A stretch of 64,000 nucleotides of DNA from positions 2,235,740 through 2,299,739 of the forward strand of contig NZ_CP014222.1 in the NCBI RefSeq assembly GCF_000969645.2, given 5' to 3'. Under the pieces are notes generated by a model. It saw nothing but the letters and a program-made list of their open reading frames with translations. It was not told where the DNA came from and ran no database searches. The DNA comes from Janthinobacterium sp. B9-8 (GTDB taxonomy: Bacteria > Pseudomonadota > Gammaproteobacteria > Burkholderiales > Chitinibacteraceae). The stretch's first letter is position 1. The number at the start of each line of letters is the position of its first letter. Positions 1 to 10,579 of the stretch are shown here, piece by piece. The position numbers and the translations under genes were made by a program.

Positions 1-386
1 ATACGTTTTCCTTTTAAATCTGCCACTGAATTAAAAGGAAATTCCCGGCCTTTTTTAACCACAAGCCCCACAATGGACTCATAAAAAGGCTCAGAATAAT
101 CAAATATTTCTAATCGCGCTTTGGTTTTGGATAAGCCAATAATGCCGCCCTTGCCTTTTTCTGCCAGCGAATATGATCGTTTCCAAGATGCCATATCTAA
201 ATAAACTTTATTACCGCTCAATTGCTCATAGTGTTTGATAAGCACATACGCTATGCCATCTTCTTTGCCCTGCTCATTTCTAAAAGTGATAGGTTGGTAA
301 TCATCACTGGCAAAAACAGTGACTTCATCTGCATATAGCGTCGTGCTATATAAAATACAGAGTAATAAACATAGAGCGATTCTCAT
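1..386 (-). CDS. periplasmic solute-binding protein, family 3 (3'-truncated)
   Basis: The gene starts at an ATG at 386 and is still open at the window edge, so only about 128 N-terminal residues are visible. The first 19 residues form a typical signal peptide (MRIALCLLLC, then a cut after LYA). The mature part begins DEVTVFASDDYQPITF and continues with E-D-G-I-A-Y-V-L, MASWKRSYSLAEKG and DYSEPFYES. This is the pattern of SBP_bac_3 polar amino-acid-type binding proteins, which either feed ABC importers or act as stand-alone periplasmic sensors. No transporter gene is visible beside it. It is separated from the suc operon by a strong terminator, so it probably has its own promoter in 387-467. 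Family assignment is solid; substrate is unknown. Confidence 0.8.
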   Translation of the reverse strand, partial: MRIALCLLLCILYSTTLYADEVTVFASDDYQPITFRNEQGKEDGIAYVLIKHYEQLSGNKVYLDMASWKRSYSLAEKGKGGIIGLSKTKARLEIFDYSEPFYESIVGLVVKKGREFPFNSVADLKGKR

Positions 387-467
387 TGCCAGCCTCTGCC
401 CCGCATTCACTTAGAGCTATCAGATTAGCCCAATAAACACGGAATCGCTCTGATGATCGGCCAAGAA

Positions 468-495
468 AAAACCCCGGAATTGCTTCCGGGGTTTT
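468..495 (-). terminator. rho-independent terminator of the sucCD end of the TCA cluster
   Basis: A perfect 12-bp inverted repeat (AAAACCCCGGAA / TTCCGGGGTTTT) with a 4-nt loop lies 24 bases after the sucD stop. Reading on the minus strand it is followed by a run of T. This is a classical intrinsic terminator and closes the long TCA transcript. Confidence 0.92.
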
Positions 496-519
496 GAAAT
501 ATTTAATTCAAAAAGAGAA

Positions 520-1404
520 TTAAATCATGCCTTTAGATTTCAACAGCTCAAGCATGGTTGAACCTAGTTCAGCTGGGCTACGTGTGTAGGCGATGCCTGC
601 ACGCTCAAACGCTGCGAATTTTTCTTCTGCAGTGCCTTTGCCGCCAGAGATAATCGCACCAGCGTGGCCCATGCGTTTGCCCTTAGGCGCTGTAACACCA
701 GCGATATAACCAACCACTGGCTTAGTCACATAAGACTGAGCAAATTCAGCGGCTTCTTCTTCAGCCGAGCCGCCGATTTCGCCGATCATGATGATCGCAT
801 CGGTATCAGGATCGTCTTGGAATAAGCGTAGTGCGTCGATATGGCTCAAGCCTGGAATTGGATCGCCACCGATACCGATACATGTAGATTGACCCAAGCC
901 CAGCGCGGTAGTTTGCGCTACAGCTTCATAAGTCAAAGTACCGGAGCGGCTTACAATACCAATACGGCCTGGCTGATGGATATGCCAAGGCATAATACCG
1001 ATCTTGCATTCGCCCGGAGTGATAATACCTGGGCAGTTAGGGCCGATCAGACGGATGCCGGCTTCATCAACCGCTTTTTTCACGTACAGCATATCCAGTG
1101 TTGGCACGCCTTCAGTGATACATACGATCAGCTGAATACCCGAATCAATCGCTTCCAGAATCGAATCTTTAGCGAACGGAGCCGGTACGTAAATCACTGT
1201 TGCATCCGCTTGGGTTTCGCGCATCGCGTCTTTCATGGTGTTGAACACTGGCAGATCAAGGTGACGTGAGCCGCCTTTACCTGGTGTTACACCGCCAACG
1301 ACCTTCGTGCCACACTTCAATGCTTGTTCTGCGTGGAATGTACCGTTTTTACCGGTGAAACCTTGCACCAATACTTTGGTGTTTTTATTGACTAAAACGC
1401 TCAT
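520..1404 (-). CDS. sucD: succinyl-CoA synthetase alpha subunit
   Basis: SucD forms the alpha subunit of succinate-CoA ligase, converting succinyl-CoA to succinate with NDP phosphorylation in the cytosol. The 294-residue protein has the usual length. It shows the N-terminal CoA-binding Rossmann motif ([15 protein letters not shown]), the GPNCPG loop, and the catalytic phosphohistidine segment [17 protein letters not shown] near residue 247. The ATG at 1404 has a good AAAGGA ribosome site. It lies 22 bp after sucC and is the last gene before the terminator, so it is co-transcribed with sucC and probably with the upstream TCA genes. Confidence 0.97.
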   Translation of the reverse strand: MSVLVNKNTKVLVQGFTGKNGTFHAEQALKCGTKVVGGVTPGKGGSRHLDLPVFNTMKDAMRETQADATVIYVPAPFAKDSILEAIDSGIQLIVCITEGVPTLDMLYVKKAVDEAGIRLIGPNCPGIITPGECKIGIMPWHIHQPGRIGIVSRSGTLTYEAVAQTTALGLGQSTCIGIGGDPIPGLSHIDALRLFQDDPDTDAIIMIGEIGGSAEEEAAEFAQSYVTKPVVGYIAGVTAPKGKRMGHAGAIISGGKGTAEEKFAAFERAGIAYTRSPAELGSTMLELLKSKGMI

Positions 1405-1426
1405 TATTTTTTCCTTTCAGCAAGTG

Positions 1427-2596
1427 TTACAGTGCGGCAACAGCAGCAACGATTTTCTCGGCTGCGTCGTTCAAGCCTTGAGCCGATGTCAGCTTCAAGC
1501 CTGATTCGTTCAGAAGCTTAGCGCCCAATTCCGCGTTATTGCCTTCCAAACGCACCACAACCGGCACAGTCACATTCACTTCTTTCACTGCCGCAATAAT
1601 TGCTTCAGCAATCATGTCGCAACGAACGATACCGCCGAAGATATTGATCAGCACGCCCTTCACCGAATCATCAGCCAAGATCAGCTTAAAGGCTTCGATT
1701 ACGCGATCTTTAGTTGCACCACCGCCTACATCCAAGAAGTTAGCCGGTTGGCCGCCTTTCAGCTTGATGATGTCCATTGTGGCCATTGCAAGACCAGCGC
1801 CGTTCACCATACAACCGATATTACCTTCCAGCGCAACGTAGTTCAGCTCGAACTCAGATGCTTTAACTTCGCGCTCGTTTTCTTGCGATTTATCGCGTTG
1901 AGCCAGCAATTCTGGCAAGCGATACAGCGCGTTAGAATCAAGGCCAACCTTAGCGTCAACGCAGCACAATTCGCCGTTTTCACGCAAAGCTAGTGGGTTG
2001 ATTTCAAACAGCGCGAAATCATTAGCGATAAATGCCTCAGCCGCGCCCAACATCATTTTAACGAAGTGAGCAACTTGCTTGCCTTCTAAACCCAAAGCAA
2101 ACGCGCAATCACGCGCTTGGAATGGCTGCATGCCAACCAATGGATCTACGGTTACTTTGATGATTTTTTCTGGGGATTCTTCAGCAACAGTTTCGATCTC
2201 AACACCGCCTTCGGTGGAAACCATAAACACCACGCGCTGGCTTGAGCGATCAACCACCGCGCCAAGGTAAAGCTCGCGCTGAACCGGGTACATATCTTCA
2301 CAAACCAATACTGAATGCACAGGCTGACCCGCTGCATCTGTTTGGTAAGTCACTAGGTTTTTGCCGATCAAGCCTTTAGCAATTTCAGCGGCTTCTTCAC
2401 GGGATTTAACCACTTTAACGCCACCCGCTTTACCACGGCCACCCGCATGAACTTGCGCTTTAACCACCGCAAATTTACCACCCAGTGCATCGTAGGCAGC
2501 AGCTGCTTCTTCTGGAGTGTGAGCCAAAATACCGCGTTGTACTGGAAGACCGTATTTAGCCAATAATTCCTTGGCTTGATATTCATGAAGATTCAT
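1427..2596 (-). CDS. sucC: succinyl-CoA synthetase beta subunit
   Basis: SucC is the nucleotide- and succinate-binding beta subunit partnering SucD. I chose the ATG at 2596 ([16 protein letters not shown]), which matches the conserved N-terminus of the family and is preceded by AAAGGG; an upstream in-frame start would add 11 unconserved residues. The resulting 389 residues match the family length. The ATP-grasp domain contains [16 protein letters not shown], and the C-terminal CoA-ligase half carries [16 protein letters not shown]. It is separated from lpd by a 238-bp gap holding a palindromic repeat, which suggests partly independent control of sucCD within the cluster. Confidence 0.97.
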   Translation of the reverse strand: MNLHEYQAKELLAKYGLPVQRGILAHTPEEAAAAYDALGGKFAVVKAQVHAGGRGKAGGVKVVKSREEAAEIAKGLIGKNLVTYQTDAAGQPVHSVLVCEDMYPVQRELYLGAVVDRSSQRVVFMVSTEGGVEIETVAEESPEKIIKVTVDPLVGMQPFQARDCAFALGLEGKQVAHFVKMMLGAAEAFIANDFALFEINPLALRENGELCCVDAKVGLDSNALYRLPELLAQRDKSQENEREVKASEFELNYVALEGNIGCMVNGAGLAMATMDIIKLKGGQPANFLDVGGGATKDRVIEAFKLILADDSVKGVLINIFGGIVRCDMIAEAIIAAVKEVNVTVPVVVRLEGNNAELGAKLLNESGLKLTSAQGLNDAAEKIVAAVAAL

Positions 2597-2699
2597 CTGA
2601 GACCCTTTGTAAGGAAAGAGGATATGCAAATCGGCCGCATACCGTAAAACATATTGAGTGATGAAAACGATCTAAAACTTCTAAAAATTCTAAAAACTT

Positions 2700-2818
2700 C
2701 TGTAGACACAGAGAAAACCAAGAGAACACAGAGCGGGCTGAGAAAGCGGCAAACCATACACAGGTCATTCTGTTTTTCTCTGTGTACTCCGTGTCCTCAT
2801 TTTGCTCTGTGTCTACAG
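2700..2818. repeat. palindromic intergenic element, copy 1 (CTGTAGACACAGAG family)
   Basis: The element is bounded by a perfect 14-bp inverted repeat, CTGTAGACACAGAG at 2700-2713 and CTCTGTGTCTACAG at 2805-2818. The similarity continues inward through imperfect ACACAGAG/GAGAAA blocks. It begins 17 bases after the lpd stop. A second copy with the same ends sits between sdhB and sdhE at 10450-10556. No coding capacity is apparent. It looks like a miniature inverted-repeat or REP-like element, and would fold into a long hairpin in the operon mRNA. Confidence 0.75.
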
Positions 2819-2834
2819 GTTTTTCATGCCTTTT

Positions 2835-4271
2835 TTAGCTATGCAACCCACGCTTATCACATGCTAAAGCCGCTTCGTGCAAGGCTTCAGACAAAGATGG
2901 ATGAGCATGAACAATACGGGCAATATCTTCTGACGATGCGTTAAATTCCATCGCAACGACCGCTTCAGCAATCAACTCTGAAGCAAATGGCCCAACGATA
3001 TGAACACCTAAAATACGATCGGTTTTCTTATCCGCCAGCATTTTAACAAACCCCTTAGCCTCCCCTAGCGCTAAAGCACGGCCATTGGCGGAGAACAAGA
3101 ATTGACCTTTCTTGTATTCAACGCCAGCGGCTTTAAGTTGCTCTTCGGTCTGCCCTACCCAAGCAATTTCTGGGCTGGTGTAAATCACCCAAGGGATATT
3201 GTTAAAGTCGATATGTGGATGCTGGCCAGCAATACGCTCAGCCACAGCCACGCCTTCGTCAGACGCTTTGTGCGCCAGCATCGGGCCACGAACCACATCA
3301 CCAATCGCCCAAACATTAGGCAAATTGCTTTGGCAATCGTCGTTGACTTCGATCTGGCCGCGCTCAGTCAGTTTCAGGCCAACGGCATCTGCGTTCAGGC
3401 CAGATGTGTTTGGCACGCGGCCAATCGCCACAACCAGCTTATCAAATACGCTGACTTGCTCGCTACCTGCTACATCGGTCCAGTTTACGGTGACGTCTTT
3501 TTTACCGGCCTTGATTTCGCCGATTTTAACGCCCGTATTGATCACCAGACCAGTTTCTTTAGTCAGGAATTTCTTAGCTTCGCGGGCCACTTGCTCGTCC
3601 GCGGCACCAAGGAAAGTCGGCATCGCTTCAAGAACAGTCACTTCACTACCCAGACGCTTCCAGACCGAGCCCATTTCTAAGCCGATCACGCCAGCACCAA
3701 TCACGCCAAGGCGTTTTGGCACAGCAGGAATCGCCAGCGCGCCTTCGTTATCCAGCACCAGATGATTGTCGATGGTCACACCTGGCAATTGGCGAACGCT
3801 AGAGCCCGTCGCAATAATGACGTGCTTAGCGGTGATTTCTTCAACCGACCCATCGGCAAGCTTGGCTTCCAGCACGTAAGCTTCGCCCGCTTTGGCTTTA
3901 AATGCGCCCATGCCGTGGAAAGACGTCACTTTGTTCTTTTTGAACAGGTAAGCAATGCCGCCGGTGTTTTTGGTAATGATGTCTTGCTTACGCGCCAGCA
4001 TCTTGGACACGTCCATTTTTAGCGTGCCGGTAGAGATACCGTGATCGCCAAAATGATGCGCCGCATTGAAGTAGTTTTCTGACGATTGCAGCAGTGCCTT
4101 GGAAGGGATACAACCCACATTCAAACACGTACCACCCAAGCTCGCCTTACCATCTTTATCGCTAGTTGCATCGATACATGCAGTATTAAAGCCCAGCTGT
4201 GAGGCGCGAATCGCAGCCACATAGCCACCAGGGCCGCCGCCGATTACAACAACGTCAAATTCTTTGCTCAT
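2835..4271 (-). CDS. lpd: dihydrolipoyl dehydrogenase (E3)
   Basis: This flavoprotein reoxidises the dihydrolipoyl arm of SucB with NAD+, forming E3 of the 2-oxoglutarate dehydrogenase complex. The ATG at 4271 gives [20 protein letters not shown], the FAD-binding start, with AAAGG upstream; a longer in-frame extension is unconserved. At 478 residues it has normal length. The redox-active disulfide motif [16 protein letters not shown], the NAD-binding [13 protein letters not shown] segment, and the C-terminal catalytic [13 protein letters not shown] are all present. It follows sucB, as expected for a dedicated E3, separated by a gap with a GC-rich hairpin. Confidence 0.97.
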   Translation of the reverse strand: MSKEFDVVVIGGGPGGYVAAIRASQLGFNTACIDATSDKDGKASLGGTCLNVGCIPSKALLQSSENYFNAAHHFGDHGISTGTLKMDVSKMLARKQDIITKNTGGIAYLFKKNKVTSFHGMGAFKAKAGEAYVLEAKLADGSVEEITAKHVIIATGSSVRQLPGVTIDNHLVLDNEGALAIPAVPKRLGVIGAGVIGLEMGSVWKRLGSEVTVLEAMPTFLGAADEQVAREAKKFLTKETGLVINTGVKIGEIKAGKKDVTVNWTDVAGSEQVSVFDKLVVAIGRVPNTSGLNADAVGLKLTERGQIEVNDDCQSNLPNVWAIGDVVRGPMLAHKASDEGVAVAERIAGQHPHIDFNNIPWVIYTSPEIAWVGQTEEQLKAAGVEYKKGQFLFSANGRALALGEAKGFVKMLADKKTDRILGVHIVGPFASELIAEAVVAMEFNASSEDIARIVHAHPSLSEALHEAALACDKRGLHS

Positions 4272-4349
4272 GGTTTGGAAACCTTTGAGAAAGAGCAAGG
4301 GCGTGATCAACGCCCCGACTCTGTGATTCAATATTTAGCGATATGCCAC

Positions 4350-4381
4350 GGCGGGTTACGCGATAAAGCCGCTAACCCGCC
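4350..4381. repeat. GGCGGGTTA hairpin between sucB and lpd
   Basis: GGCGGGTTA (4350-4358) pairs with TAACCCGCC (4373-4381), and on the minus strand it is preceded by GTAGG. It belongs to a family of GTAGGGCGGGT palindromes that recurs after sucA, between gltA and sucA, and in degenerate form after the gntR gene. No T-run follows, so it is more likely a REP-like or mRNA-stabilising hairpin than a terminator. Confidence 0.65.
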
Positions 4382-4399
4382 CTACAACATTCACATTAA

Positions 4400-5623
4400 T
4401 TAGATATCAAGCAGCAAACGCGCTGGATCTTCAATCACTTCTTTGATGGCAACCAGCGACAACACAGCTTCGCGACCATCAATGATGCGGTGATCGTAAG
4501 ACTGGGCCAGATACATCATCGGGCGAATCACCATTTCACCGTTTTCTACCACTACACGCTCTTTGGTCGCGTGCATGCCCAGAATGGCAGATTGTGGTGG
4601 GTTGATAATCGGTGTCGACATCATCGAACCGAAAGTACCGCCGTTAGAGATGGTGTAAGTACCACCCGTCAGCTCTTCAATGCCCAGCTTGCCGGCTTGC
4701 GCACGCTTACCGAAGTCTGCAATGGTTTTTTCGATTTCAGCTAGGCTCAGCTGATCCGCATTACGAATCACTGGCACCACCAGACCACGCGGGCTACCTA
4801 CGGCCACGCCGATATCAAAGTAGCCGTGGTAAACGATATCGTTACCATCAACGGATGCATTCACAATCGGGAATTTTTTCAACGCGTGAACCGCAGCTTT
4901 AACAAAGAAGCCCATAAAGCCCAGCTTCACGCCGTGGTCTTTTTCAAATTTATCTTTGTATTTATTACGCAGATCCATCAACGGCTTCATATTGATTTCG
5001 TTGAATGTGGTCAGGATCGCGTTAGTTTGTTGCGATTCGAGCAAGCGCTCGGCCACACGCGCACGCAAACGGCTCATCGGCACGCGTTGCTCCGTACGAT
5101 CACCCTGCTGCTGTGCGGCAACAGGTGCCGATGCAGGCGCTGCCGATGCTGCTGGTTTTGCCAAATGGTTCTGTACGTCTTCTTTCAATACACGTCCACC
5201 ACGGCCAGTGCCGCCGACTTCAGCCGGATTCACACCCGAATCTGCGGCCAGTTTTTTAGCCGCTGGCATCACTGCTGTGCCAAAGCCAATCGCGCTGGCT
5301 GAAACACCGGCTTCTTTAGCCACTGCATCAACGCGGATTTGCTCGCCCGCTGCTGTAGAAGTATTAACCGGTGCAGCAACAGTCGCTTCAGTATCAATTG
5401 TTGCAATGAGTTGCAAGCTACCAACAATTGCACCTTCTTGCTGAACAATCGAAACCAGAACACCCGCTTGTGGCGCGGCGATTTCTAACACCACTTTGTC
5501 GGTTTCAATGTCGATCAATTGCTCATCACGGGCAACGGCGTCGCCTACTTTTTTCTTCCACTGTAATAGTGAAGCTTCAGAAACGGATTCAGGCAACTGC
5601 GGTACGGTAATTTCGATAATCAT
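4400..5623 (-). CDS. sucB: 2-oxoglutarate dehydrogenase E2, dihydrolipoyl succinyltransferase
   Basis: SucB is the core acyltransferase of the 2-oxoglutarate dehydrogenase complex. I place the start at 5623 ([17 protein letters not shown]), preceded by GGAG at 7-bp spacing; it yields 407 residues. The lipoyl domain shows the lipoylated lysine in [11 protein letters not shown] near residue 43. An Ala/Pro-rich linker leads to the E3-binding domain with [13 protein letters not shown]. The C-terminal catalytic domain ends with [13 protein letters not shown], containing the active-site His and Asp. It lies between sucA and lpd in the standard order. Confidence 0.97.
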   Translation of the reverse strand: MIIEITVPQLPESVSEASLLQWKKKVGDAVARDEQLIDIETDKVVLEIAAPQAGVLVSIVQQEGAIVGSLQLIATIDTEATVAAPVNTSTAAGEQIRVDAVAKEAGVSASAIGFGTAVMPAAKKLAADSGVNPAEVGGTGRGGRVLKEDVQNHLAKPAASAAPASAPVAAQQQGDRTEQRVPMSRLRARVAERLLESQQTNAILTTFNEINMKPLMDLRNKYKDKFEKDHGVKLGFMGFFVKAAVHALKKFPIVNASVDGNDIVYHGYFDIGVAVGSPRGLVVPVIRNADQLSLAEIEKTIADFGKRAQAGKLGIEELTGGTYTISNGGTFGSMMSTPIINPPQSAILGMHATKERVVVENGEMVIRPMMYLAQSYDHRIIDGREAVLSLVAIKEVIEDPARLLLDI

Positions 5624-5697
5624 TTTGTAACTCCAAGGATCTGGCGAGTAGGTCAGGTGGGTTAAACCACCCTGTTTATCCATTAGATGTTGAATAA

Positions 5698-5715
5698 GGC
5701 GGGTTTTCACCCGCC
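5698..5715. repeat. GGCGGGT/ACCCGCC hairpin after sucA
   Basis: GGCGGGT (5698-5704) and ACCCGCC (5709-5715) are perfectly complementary with a TTTC loop. The hairpin begins 5 bases after the sucA stop. A looser GGTGG/CCACC repeat lies a little further toward sucB at about 5656-5671. It shares its core with the other GTAGGGCGGGT palindromes of this cluster. Confidence 0.65.
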
Positions 5716-5720
5716 CTAAA

Positions 5721-8534
5721 TTACAGAGTCATTGCTTCTTCAACGAAGGATTTAAGCTGTGCAGTGTGCTTACTCATATAACCCACAGCTGGCGACGCCG
5801 ACGAGGTACGGCCTGCATACAGCAGGGTTTGCTTAGGATGCATGCACGCTTCTAAGCGATGGCGAATCTGATGCCATGCGCCTTGGTTACGTGGTTCTTC
5901 CTGTACCCACATCACTTCACGTGCGTTCGGGTATTTCTCGATTTCAGCTTTTAGCTCTTCCGTTGGGAAGGGATAAAGCTGCTCGATACGCACAATCGCG
6001 ATGTCTTTAATATCGCGCTCCGAACGGCCTGCCAGCAGGTCGTAATACACCTGACCTGCACACATCACGACGCGCTTCACTTTCTTCGCGTCCAGATTAC
6101 CCTGATCGCCAATCACCGAGCGGAATTCACCCTTAGTGAAGTCTTCAATCGGGCTGGATGCCATTTTCGCTTTCAAGAGCTTTTTGCTCATAATGATGAT
6201 CAGCGGCTTACGGCTTGGGCGCAGCATCTGACGGCGTAGCGCGTGGAACATTTGCGCGGCCTCAGACATCATCAGCACTTGCACATTGTGCTCTGCACAT
6301 AATTGCAGATAGCGCTCAACGCGGGCTGAAGAATGCTCTGGGCCTTGGCCATCGTAGCCGTGCGGCAACATCATGGTCAGGCCACATAAGCGGCCCCATT
6401 TTGTTTCGCCAGAAGTAATAAACTGATCGATCACCACTTGCGCGCCATTGGCAAAGTCACCGAACTGCGCTTCCCAAATCGTGAGCTCATCCGGCGCAGA
6501 GCAGGCATAGCCGTATTCAAAAGCCAGCACCGCTTCTTCGTTCAAAATCGAATCAATCACAGTAAAGTTGGCTTGTTTCTCAGCCAGATGCTGCAATGGA
6601 ATATGAACGCCTTGATCCCACTTCTCACGATTTTGATCGTGTAAAACAGCGTGGCGATGATTAAACGTGCCACGACCGCAATCTTCGCCCGAGATACGCA
6701 CGGCGTAGCCTTCGGTTAGCAGCGTTGCATACGCTAAATGCTCGGCCATACCAAAATCAACCGGCTGCTCGCCATTCACCATGGCGATGCGCTCCTTAAT
6801 GATTTTTTCTACGTTTGAGCGCAGCTTGAAATCATCAGGGATTTTGGTGAATTTTTCAGTTAAGCGCAGCAAATCAGCCTGCGGCACAGCAGATGCCACC
6901 GGATGACGCCAATGCACGCCCATATAGCGAGAAAAATCAATGGCGTGCGAGCGCTTGTAATCCGTCAGCGTGGTTTGCTCTACATGCTCGCCGCGATCCA
7001 GCGCTGCACGATATTCCTGAATCAGGCTATCCGCTTCGTCGCTCGTAACTACCCCTTCGGCAATCAGGCGATCAGCATATTTCTTGCGTGCGCCCGGATG
7101 CTGACCAATTTTTTTGTACATCATCGGTTGAGTCACAAACGGATCGTCCGCTTCATTGTGACCAAACTTACGGAAGCACACCAAATCCACCACCACATCG
7201 CGGTGGAATTTCATGCGGAATTCCAACGCAGCTTGCATCACCAGAATCACGCTTTCAGGATCATCGCCGTTCACGTGGAAAATCGGCGCTTCAACCATTT
7301 TGGCGATATCGGTACAGTAAATCGTCGAACGGGTATCGCGGGTATCGGACGTCGTGAAACCAACTTGGTTATTCACCACCAGATGCACCGTACCACCTGT
7401 GCCGTAGCCTCGGGTGTTGGCTAGGTTAAACGTACCTTGGTTGGTACCCAAACCAATAAAGGCCGAGTCCCCATGAATCAGTACCGGCAGCACTTGCACA
7501 CCCAGCTTATCGCCGCGACGTTGCTGACGCGCACGCACCGAGCCTTCAACTACAGGGTTGACGATCTCAAGGTGGGAAGGGTTAAACGCAAGGCTTAAGT
7601 GAATAGGGCCGCCGGGAGTCGGGATATCCGCCGAGAAACCCATATGGTATTTCACGTCACCGGAAGACAAATCGCTGACCGAGCGGCCTTCAAATTCGCT
7701 AAATAAATCACGCGGCTGTTTGCCTAGCGTGTTCACCAGCACATTGAGACGACCACGGTGGGCCATACCGATAATCATTTCTTGCACACCCACTGCGCCC
7801 GCTCCTTGCACTAAGAAATCCAGTGCAGGGATCATGGAATCGCCGCCTTCAAGCGAGAAGCGTTTTTGGCCGACGTATTTTTTATGCAGGTATTGTTCTA
7901 GTGTTTCTGCCGCAGTCACTTTTTGCAGTGTGCGCTTTTTTTGCTCTATACCGTAGGCAGGTGTTGAGCGACGGGATTCAAACCACTGCTGCACCCACTT
8001 GCGCTGTTCTGCATTGGTGATGTGCATATATTCCAGACCAATACTACCGCAGTAAGTTTGCTTTAAAAATGCAATCACTTCGGCAAGGGTGGCGCGTTCC
8101 ATCCCTGCAATATTGGTACCAAAGGTGGTTGCCATATCGGCATCGGTAAAGCCATGGTGCTTGGCATCTAGCTCGGGCAAACGCGCCTGATCCATACGCT
8201 GCAAAGGATCGAGACTCGCTTGGCGCGAACCCATAATGCGGTAAGCAGAGATCAGGCGAAGCAGATTAACCTGTTTACGCGTAGCTTCTTCATCGACTGC
8301 GCCACCTTGCTGTACATAGCGGGGCTGGCGAGTCAGTTGGCGGAAGGATTCCTCGATTGGTGCTCGTGGAATATCACGATCAACCACACCAGGGCTTTGC
8401 TGCATCTTATCGAAGTAGGAGCGCCATTCCTGATCAACCGACTGTGGATCACTCAGGTACTGCTCGTAAAGCTCCTCAACGAAAGGAGCATTCCCGCCAA
8501 AAAGGTGGGAATTAGACCTCAACTCTCTCATCAT
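5721..8534 (-). CDS. sucA: 2-oxoglutarate dehydrogenase E1
   Basis: SucA is the thiamine-diphosphate-dependent decarboxylase of the complex, producing succinyl groups for SucB. The protein of about 937 residues begins near [20 protein letters not shown], the typical E1o N-terminus. The start is uncertain: in-frame ATGs at 8579, 8543, 8534 and 8531 are all possible, and none has a strong ribosome site. Conserved blocks include [13 protein letters not shown], the ThDP/Mg region [11 protein letters not shown] with [12 protein letters not shown], and [16 protein letters not shown]. It heads the sucA-sucB-lpd set. A 285-bp gap with two inverted repeats separates it from gltA, so an internal promoter is possible there. 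Confidence 0.95.
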   Translation of the reverse strand: MMRELRSNSHLFGGNAPFVEELYEQYLSDPQSVDQEWRSYFDKMQQSPGVVDRDIPRAPIEESFRQLTRQPRYVQQGGAVDEEATRKQVNLLRLISAYRIMGSRQASLDPLQRMDQARLPELDAKHHGFTDADMATTFGTNIAGMERATLAEVIAFLKQTYCGSIGLEYMHITNAEQRKWVQQWFESRRSTPAYGIEQKKRTLQKVTAAETLEQYLHKKYVGQKRFSLEGGDSMIPALDFLVQGAGAVGVQEMIIGMAHRGRLNVLVNTLGKQPRDLFSEFEGRSVSDLSSGDVKYHMGFSADIPTPGGPIHLSLAFNPSHLEIVNPVVEGSVRARQQRRGDKLGVQVLPVLIHGDSAFIGLGTNQGTFNLANTRGYGTGGTVHLVVNNQVGFTTSDTRDTRSTIYCTDIAKMVEAPIFHVNGDDPESVILVMQAALEFRMKFHRDVVVDLVCFRKFGHNEADDPFVTQPMMYKKIGQHPGARKKYADRLIAEGVVTSDEADSLIQEYRAALDRGEHVEQTTLTDYKRSHAIDFSRYMGVHWRHPVASAVPQADLLRLTEKFTKIPDDFKLRSNVEKIIKERIAMVNGEQPVDFGMAEHLAYATLLTEGYAVRISGEDCGRGTFNHRHAVLHDQNREKWDQGVHIPLQHLAEKQANFTVIDSILNEEAVLAFEYGYACSAPDELTIWEAQFGDFANGAQVVIDQFITSGETKWGRLCGLTMMLPHGYDGQGPEHSSARVERYLQLCAEHNVQVLMMSEAAQMFHALRRQMLRPSRKPLIIIMSKKLLKAKMASSPIEDFTKGEFRSVIGDQGNLDAKKVKRVVMCAGQVYYDLLAGRSERDIKDIAIVRIEQLYPFPTEELKAEIEKYPNAREVMWVQEEPRNQGAWHQIRHRLEACMHPKQTLLYAGRTSSASPAVGYMSKHTAQLKSFVEEAMTL

Positions 8535-8624
8535 CGCCGTCATCAAATCCAGTAATTTAGCAGGCTTAACACCATGCAAGACCGCCGCCTCTTGGCGAGG
8601 CGGCTCAAAACCAATCTATTACAA

Positions 8625-8664
8625 TGTAGGGCGGGTGAACCCCGCGGGGTTTGCCCGCCCTACA
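8625..8664. repeat. TGTAGGGCGGG palindrome between gltA and sucA
   Basis: TGTAGGGCGGG (8625-8635) is complementary to CCCGCCCTACA (8654-8664), with an inner AACCCC/GGGGTT pairing. It forms an almost perfect 40-bp palindrome. It is the longest copy of the GTAGGGCGGGT family in this cluster. No T-run follows on either side. Confidence 0.7.
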
Positions 8665-8736
8665 AAACTTCCAAAGAAGTTACAAACGTAGCGAGAAGCC
8701 CAAGGGCAAGGCATCCGCAAGGGGGGCCTCGGCCAC

Positions 8737-8786
8737 AATCTCGAAAAACCGGAATTTACTTTTGTAAATGAGGATTTTGAGAGATT
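8737..8786. repeat. imperfect inverted repeat downstream of gltA
   Basis: AATCTC-AAAA-ATTTAC on the left pairs with GTAAAT-TTTT-GAGATT on the right, around a TTTT loop. The three blocks are separated by unmatched GC-containing spacers. It lies 34 bases after the gltA stop (minus strand) and could act as a transcription or processing signal, but it lacks a clean terminator shape. Confidence 0.5.
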
Positions 8787-8819
8787 TTTAACGCAGCCAT
8801 TGGGGTTCGCAGTAGTTTG

Positions 8820-10106
8820 CTAGCCGCGCTGATCTGCGGGTACGTAATCACGCTTGGTCGCACCAGTGTATTGCTGGCGCGGGCGGCCAATTTTCATGCC
8901 CGGATCCGCAATCATTTCATTCCAGTGGCTGATCCAGCCCACAGTACGTGCCAGTGCAAAGATCACGGTAAACATCGGCACAGGAATACCTAATGCAGAC
9001 TGAACAATACCTGAGTAGAAGTCGACATTTGGATACAGCTTGCGTTCAATAAAGTAGCTGTCTTCCAGCGCAATTCTTTCTAACTCCATCGCCAGTTTGA
9101 ATTTAGGATCGTCTTGCAGACCCATTTCATTCAATACTTCGTAGCAAATACGGCGCATCACGCTGGCACGTGGGTCCATATTTTTATATACGCGGTGACC
9201 AAAGCCCATCAATTTATGAGTCTTGGCTTTTACGCCTTCCATAAAGGCCGGTACTTTATCGACCGAGCCAATTTCATCCAGCATCAGCAAGACGGCTTCG
9301 TTAGCACCGCCGTGCGACGGGCCCCACAGGCAAGCGATACCCGCTGCGATACATGCAAACGGATTAGCGCCGGACGAGCCAGCCAAACGAACCGTCGATG
9401 TCGACGCATTTTGTTCGTGATCGGCATGCAGGGTAAAGATCACATCCAAGGCGCGAACCAGCACAGGGTTAGGCACGTATTTCTCGCACGGAGTCGAGAA
9501 CATCATGTGCATAAAGTTGGCGGTGTAGCTCAAGTCATTACGTGGATAAACGAATGGCAGGCCTTGGTTGTAGCGGTAGCACATTGCGGCAATGGTCGGG
9601 ATCTTAGAGATCAGACGGAACATCGCCACTTTGCGGTGCTCTTCATTATTGATATCCAAGCTATCTTGGTAGAAAGCGGACAAAGCCCCGACCACACCCA
9701 CCATCATCGCCATCGGATGCGCATCACGGCGGAAACCGTTAAAGAAACGGGTCAGTTGCTCATGCACCATGGTGTGGCTCATCACGGTCTTATTGAATAC
9801 AACGCTTTGCTCTGCTGTTGGCAACTCGCCGTTGATGAGCAGATAGCACACTTCCAGATAATCGCTTTGTTCTGCAAGCTGCTCAATCGGGTAACCACGG
9901 TAGTAAAGCTGGCCCAAATCACCATCGATATACGTGATCTTGGATTCACAGCTTGATGTCGCCAAAAAGCCAGGATCGAAAGTAAACATACCTGTCTTGG
10001 AAAATGCGCGGATATCCACCACGTCAGGCCCAAGCGTACTCGGCAACACGGGCATTTCTAGCGAATCTTTGCCGTCGTTGTAAGTCAGTGTGACTTTCTT
10101 TTCCAT
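8820..10106 (-). CDS. gltA: citrate synthase (type II, hexameric)
   Basis: GltA condenses oxaloacetate and acetyl-CoA to citrate. The 428-residue protein has the length and N-terminal beta-domain of the NADH-sensitive Gram-negative type. The first catalytic His lies in [16 protein letters not shown], the second in [15 protein letters not shown], and the catalytic Asp in NVDFYSGIV. The ATG at 10106 follows sdhE so closely that the AGGAG ribosome site lies inside the last sdhE codons. The two genes are therefore translationally linked. Confidence 0.97.
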   Translation of the reverse strand: MEKKVTLTYNDGKDSLEMPVLPSTLGPDVVDIRAFSKTGMFTFDPGFLATSSCESKITYIDGDLGQLYYRGYPIEQLAEQSDYLEVCYLLINGELPTAEQSVVFNKTVMSHTMVHEQLTRFFNGFRRDAHPMAMMVGVVGALSAFYQDSLDINNEEHRKVAMFRLISKIPTIAAMCYRYNQGLPFVYPRNDLSYTANFMHMMFSTPCEKYVPNPVLVRALDVIFTLHADHEQNASTSTVRLAGSSGANPFACIAAGIACLWGPSHGGANEAVLLMLDEIGSVDKVPAFMEGVKAKTHKLMGFGHRVYKNMDPRASVMRRICYEVLNEMGLQDDPKFKLAMELERIALEDSYFIERKLYPNVDFYSGIVQSALGIPVPMFTVIFALARTVGWISHWNEMIADPGMKIGRPRQQYTGATKRDYVPADQRG

Positions 10107-10107
10107 A

Positions 10108-10386
10108 TCAAATAGCTCCTGGGGTTTCGGTTTGTACCGCTTGTCGTTGTGCGCTTCGTACTTGTTCCAGCATCGGTCTAAGCCGCTCGTCTGGGCATTC
10201 TGTCTTGCAATTCAGGTAATCAAGCAGATCGTTATCAGACAGTAAAAGAAGATCCTGAAAAAGAATCAAATCTGCCTTGGATAAAGTCGGAAGCACCTCT
10301 TTTACAAATTTTTCCAACTGTAAATCGACTTCTAAAAGGCCACGGCGCGAACGCCAGACTATCCGTTTCAATTCAATTTCATCCAT
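10108..10386 (-). CDS. sdhE: FAD assembly factor SdhE (YgfY/CptB)
   Basis: This 92-residue protein belongs to the SdhE family, small helical proteins that promote covalent FAD attachment to SdhA. The diagnostic R-R-G motif is visible near the N-terminus ([18 protein letters not shown]), followed by the conserved acidic segment [16 protein letters not shown]. Its position between sdhB and gltA fits that role. The start at 10386 is preceded by AAGGGTGG. A palindromic repeat occupies the gap toward sdhB. Confidence 0.92.
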   Translation of the reverse strand: MDEIELKRIVWRSRRGLLEVDLQLEKFVKEVLPTLSKADLILFQDLLLLSDNDLLDYLNCKTECPDERLRPMLEQVRSAQRQAVQTETPGAI

Positions 10387-10449
10387 CTAAGCCCACCCTT
10401 ACCATCTCTTACGATCGAGCATTGGATATTTACAAACACCTAGAAACGT

Positions 10450-10556
10450 CTGTAGACACAAGACTAGAGAGCACAGCGCCCACTGAGAAATACAAAACCT
10501 TCAAGCAAAGAGAAAAACCTTTCCTCTTTTTTTCTCTGTGTTCTCTGTGTCTACAG
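10450..10556. repeat. palindromic intergenic element, copy 2 (CTGTAGACACAGAG family)
   Basis: The ends are CTGTAGACACA at 10450-10460 and TGTGTCTACAG at 10546-10556, matching copy 1 at 2700-2818. The right arm (reverse complement CTGTAGACACAGAGAACACA) is the better preserved. It starts 23 bases after the sdhB stop, the same arrangement as copy 1 after lpd. The interior is divergent and non-coding. Confidence 0.75.
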
Positions 10557-10579
10557 ACCTTTATGTTTTTTACCGCTGA

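Noticed and set aside
841..1269. Long open frames opposite sucD, sdhA, gltA, sdhB and many others
   Set aside because: They are antisense or out-of-frame shadows of strongly conserved genes, lack ribosome sites and show no family motifs.
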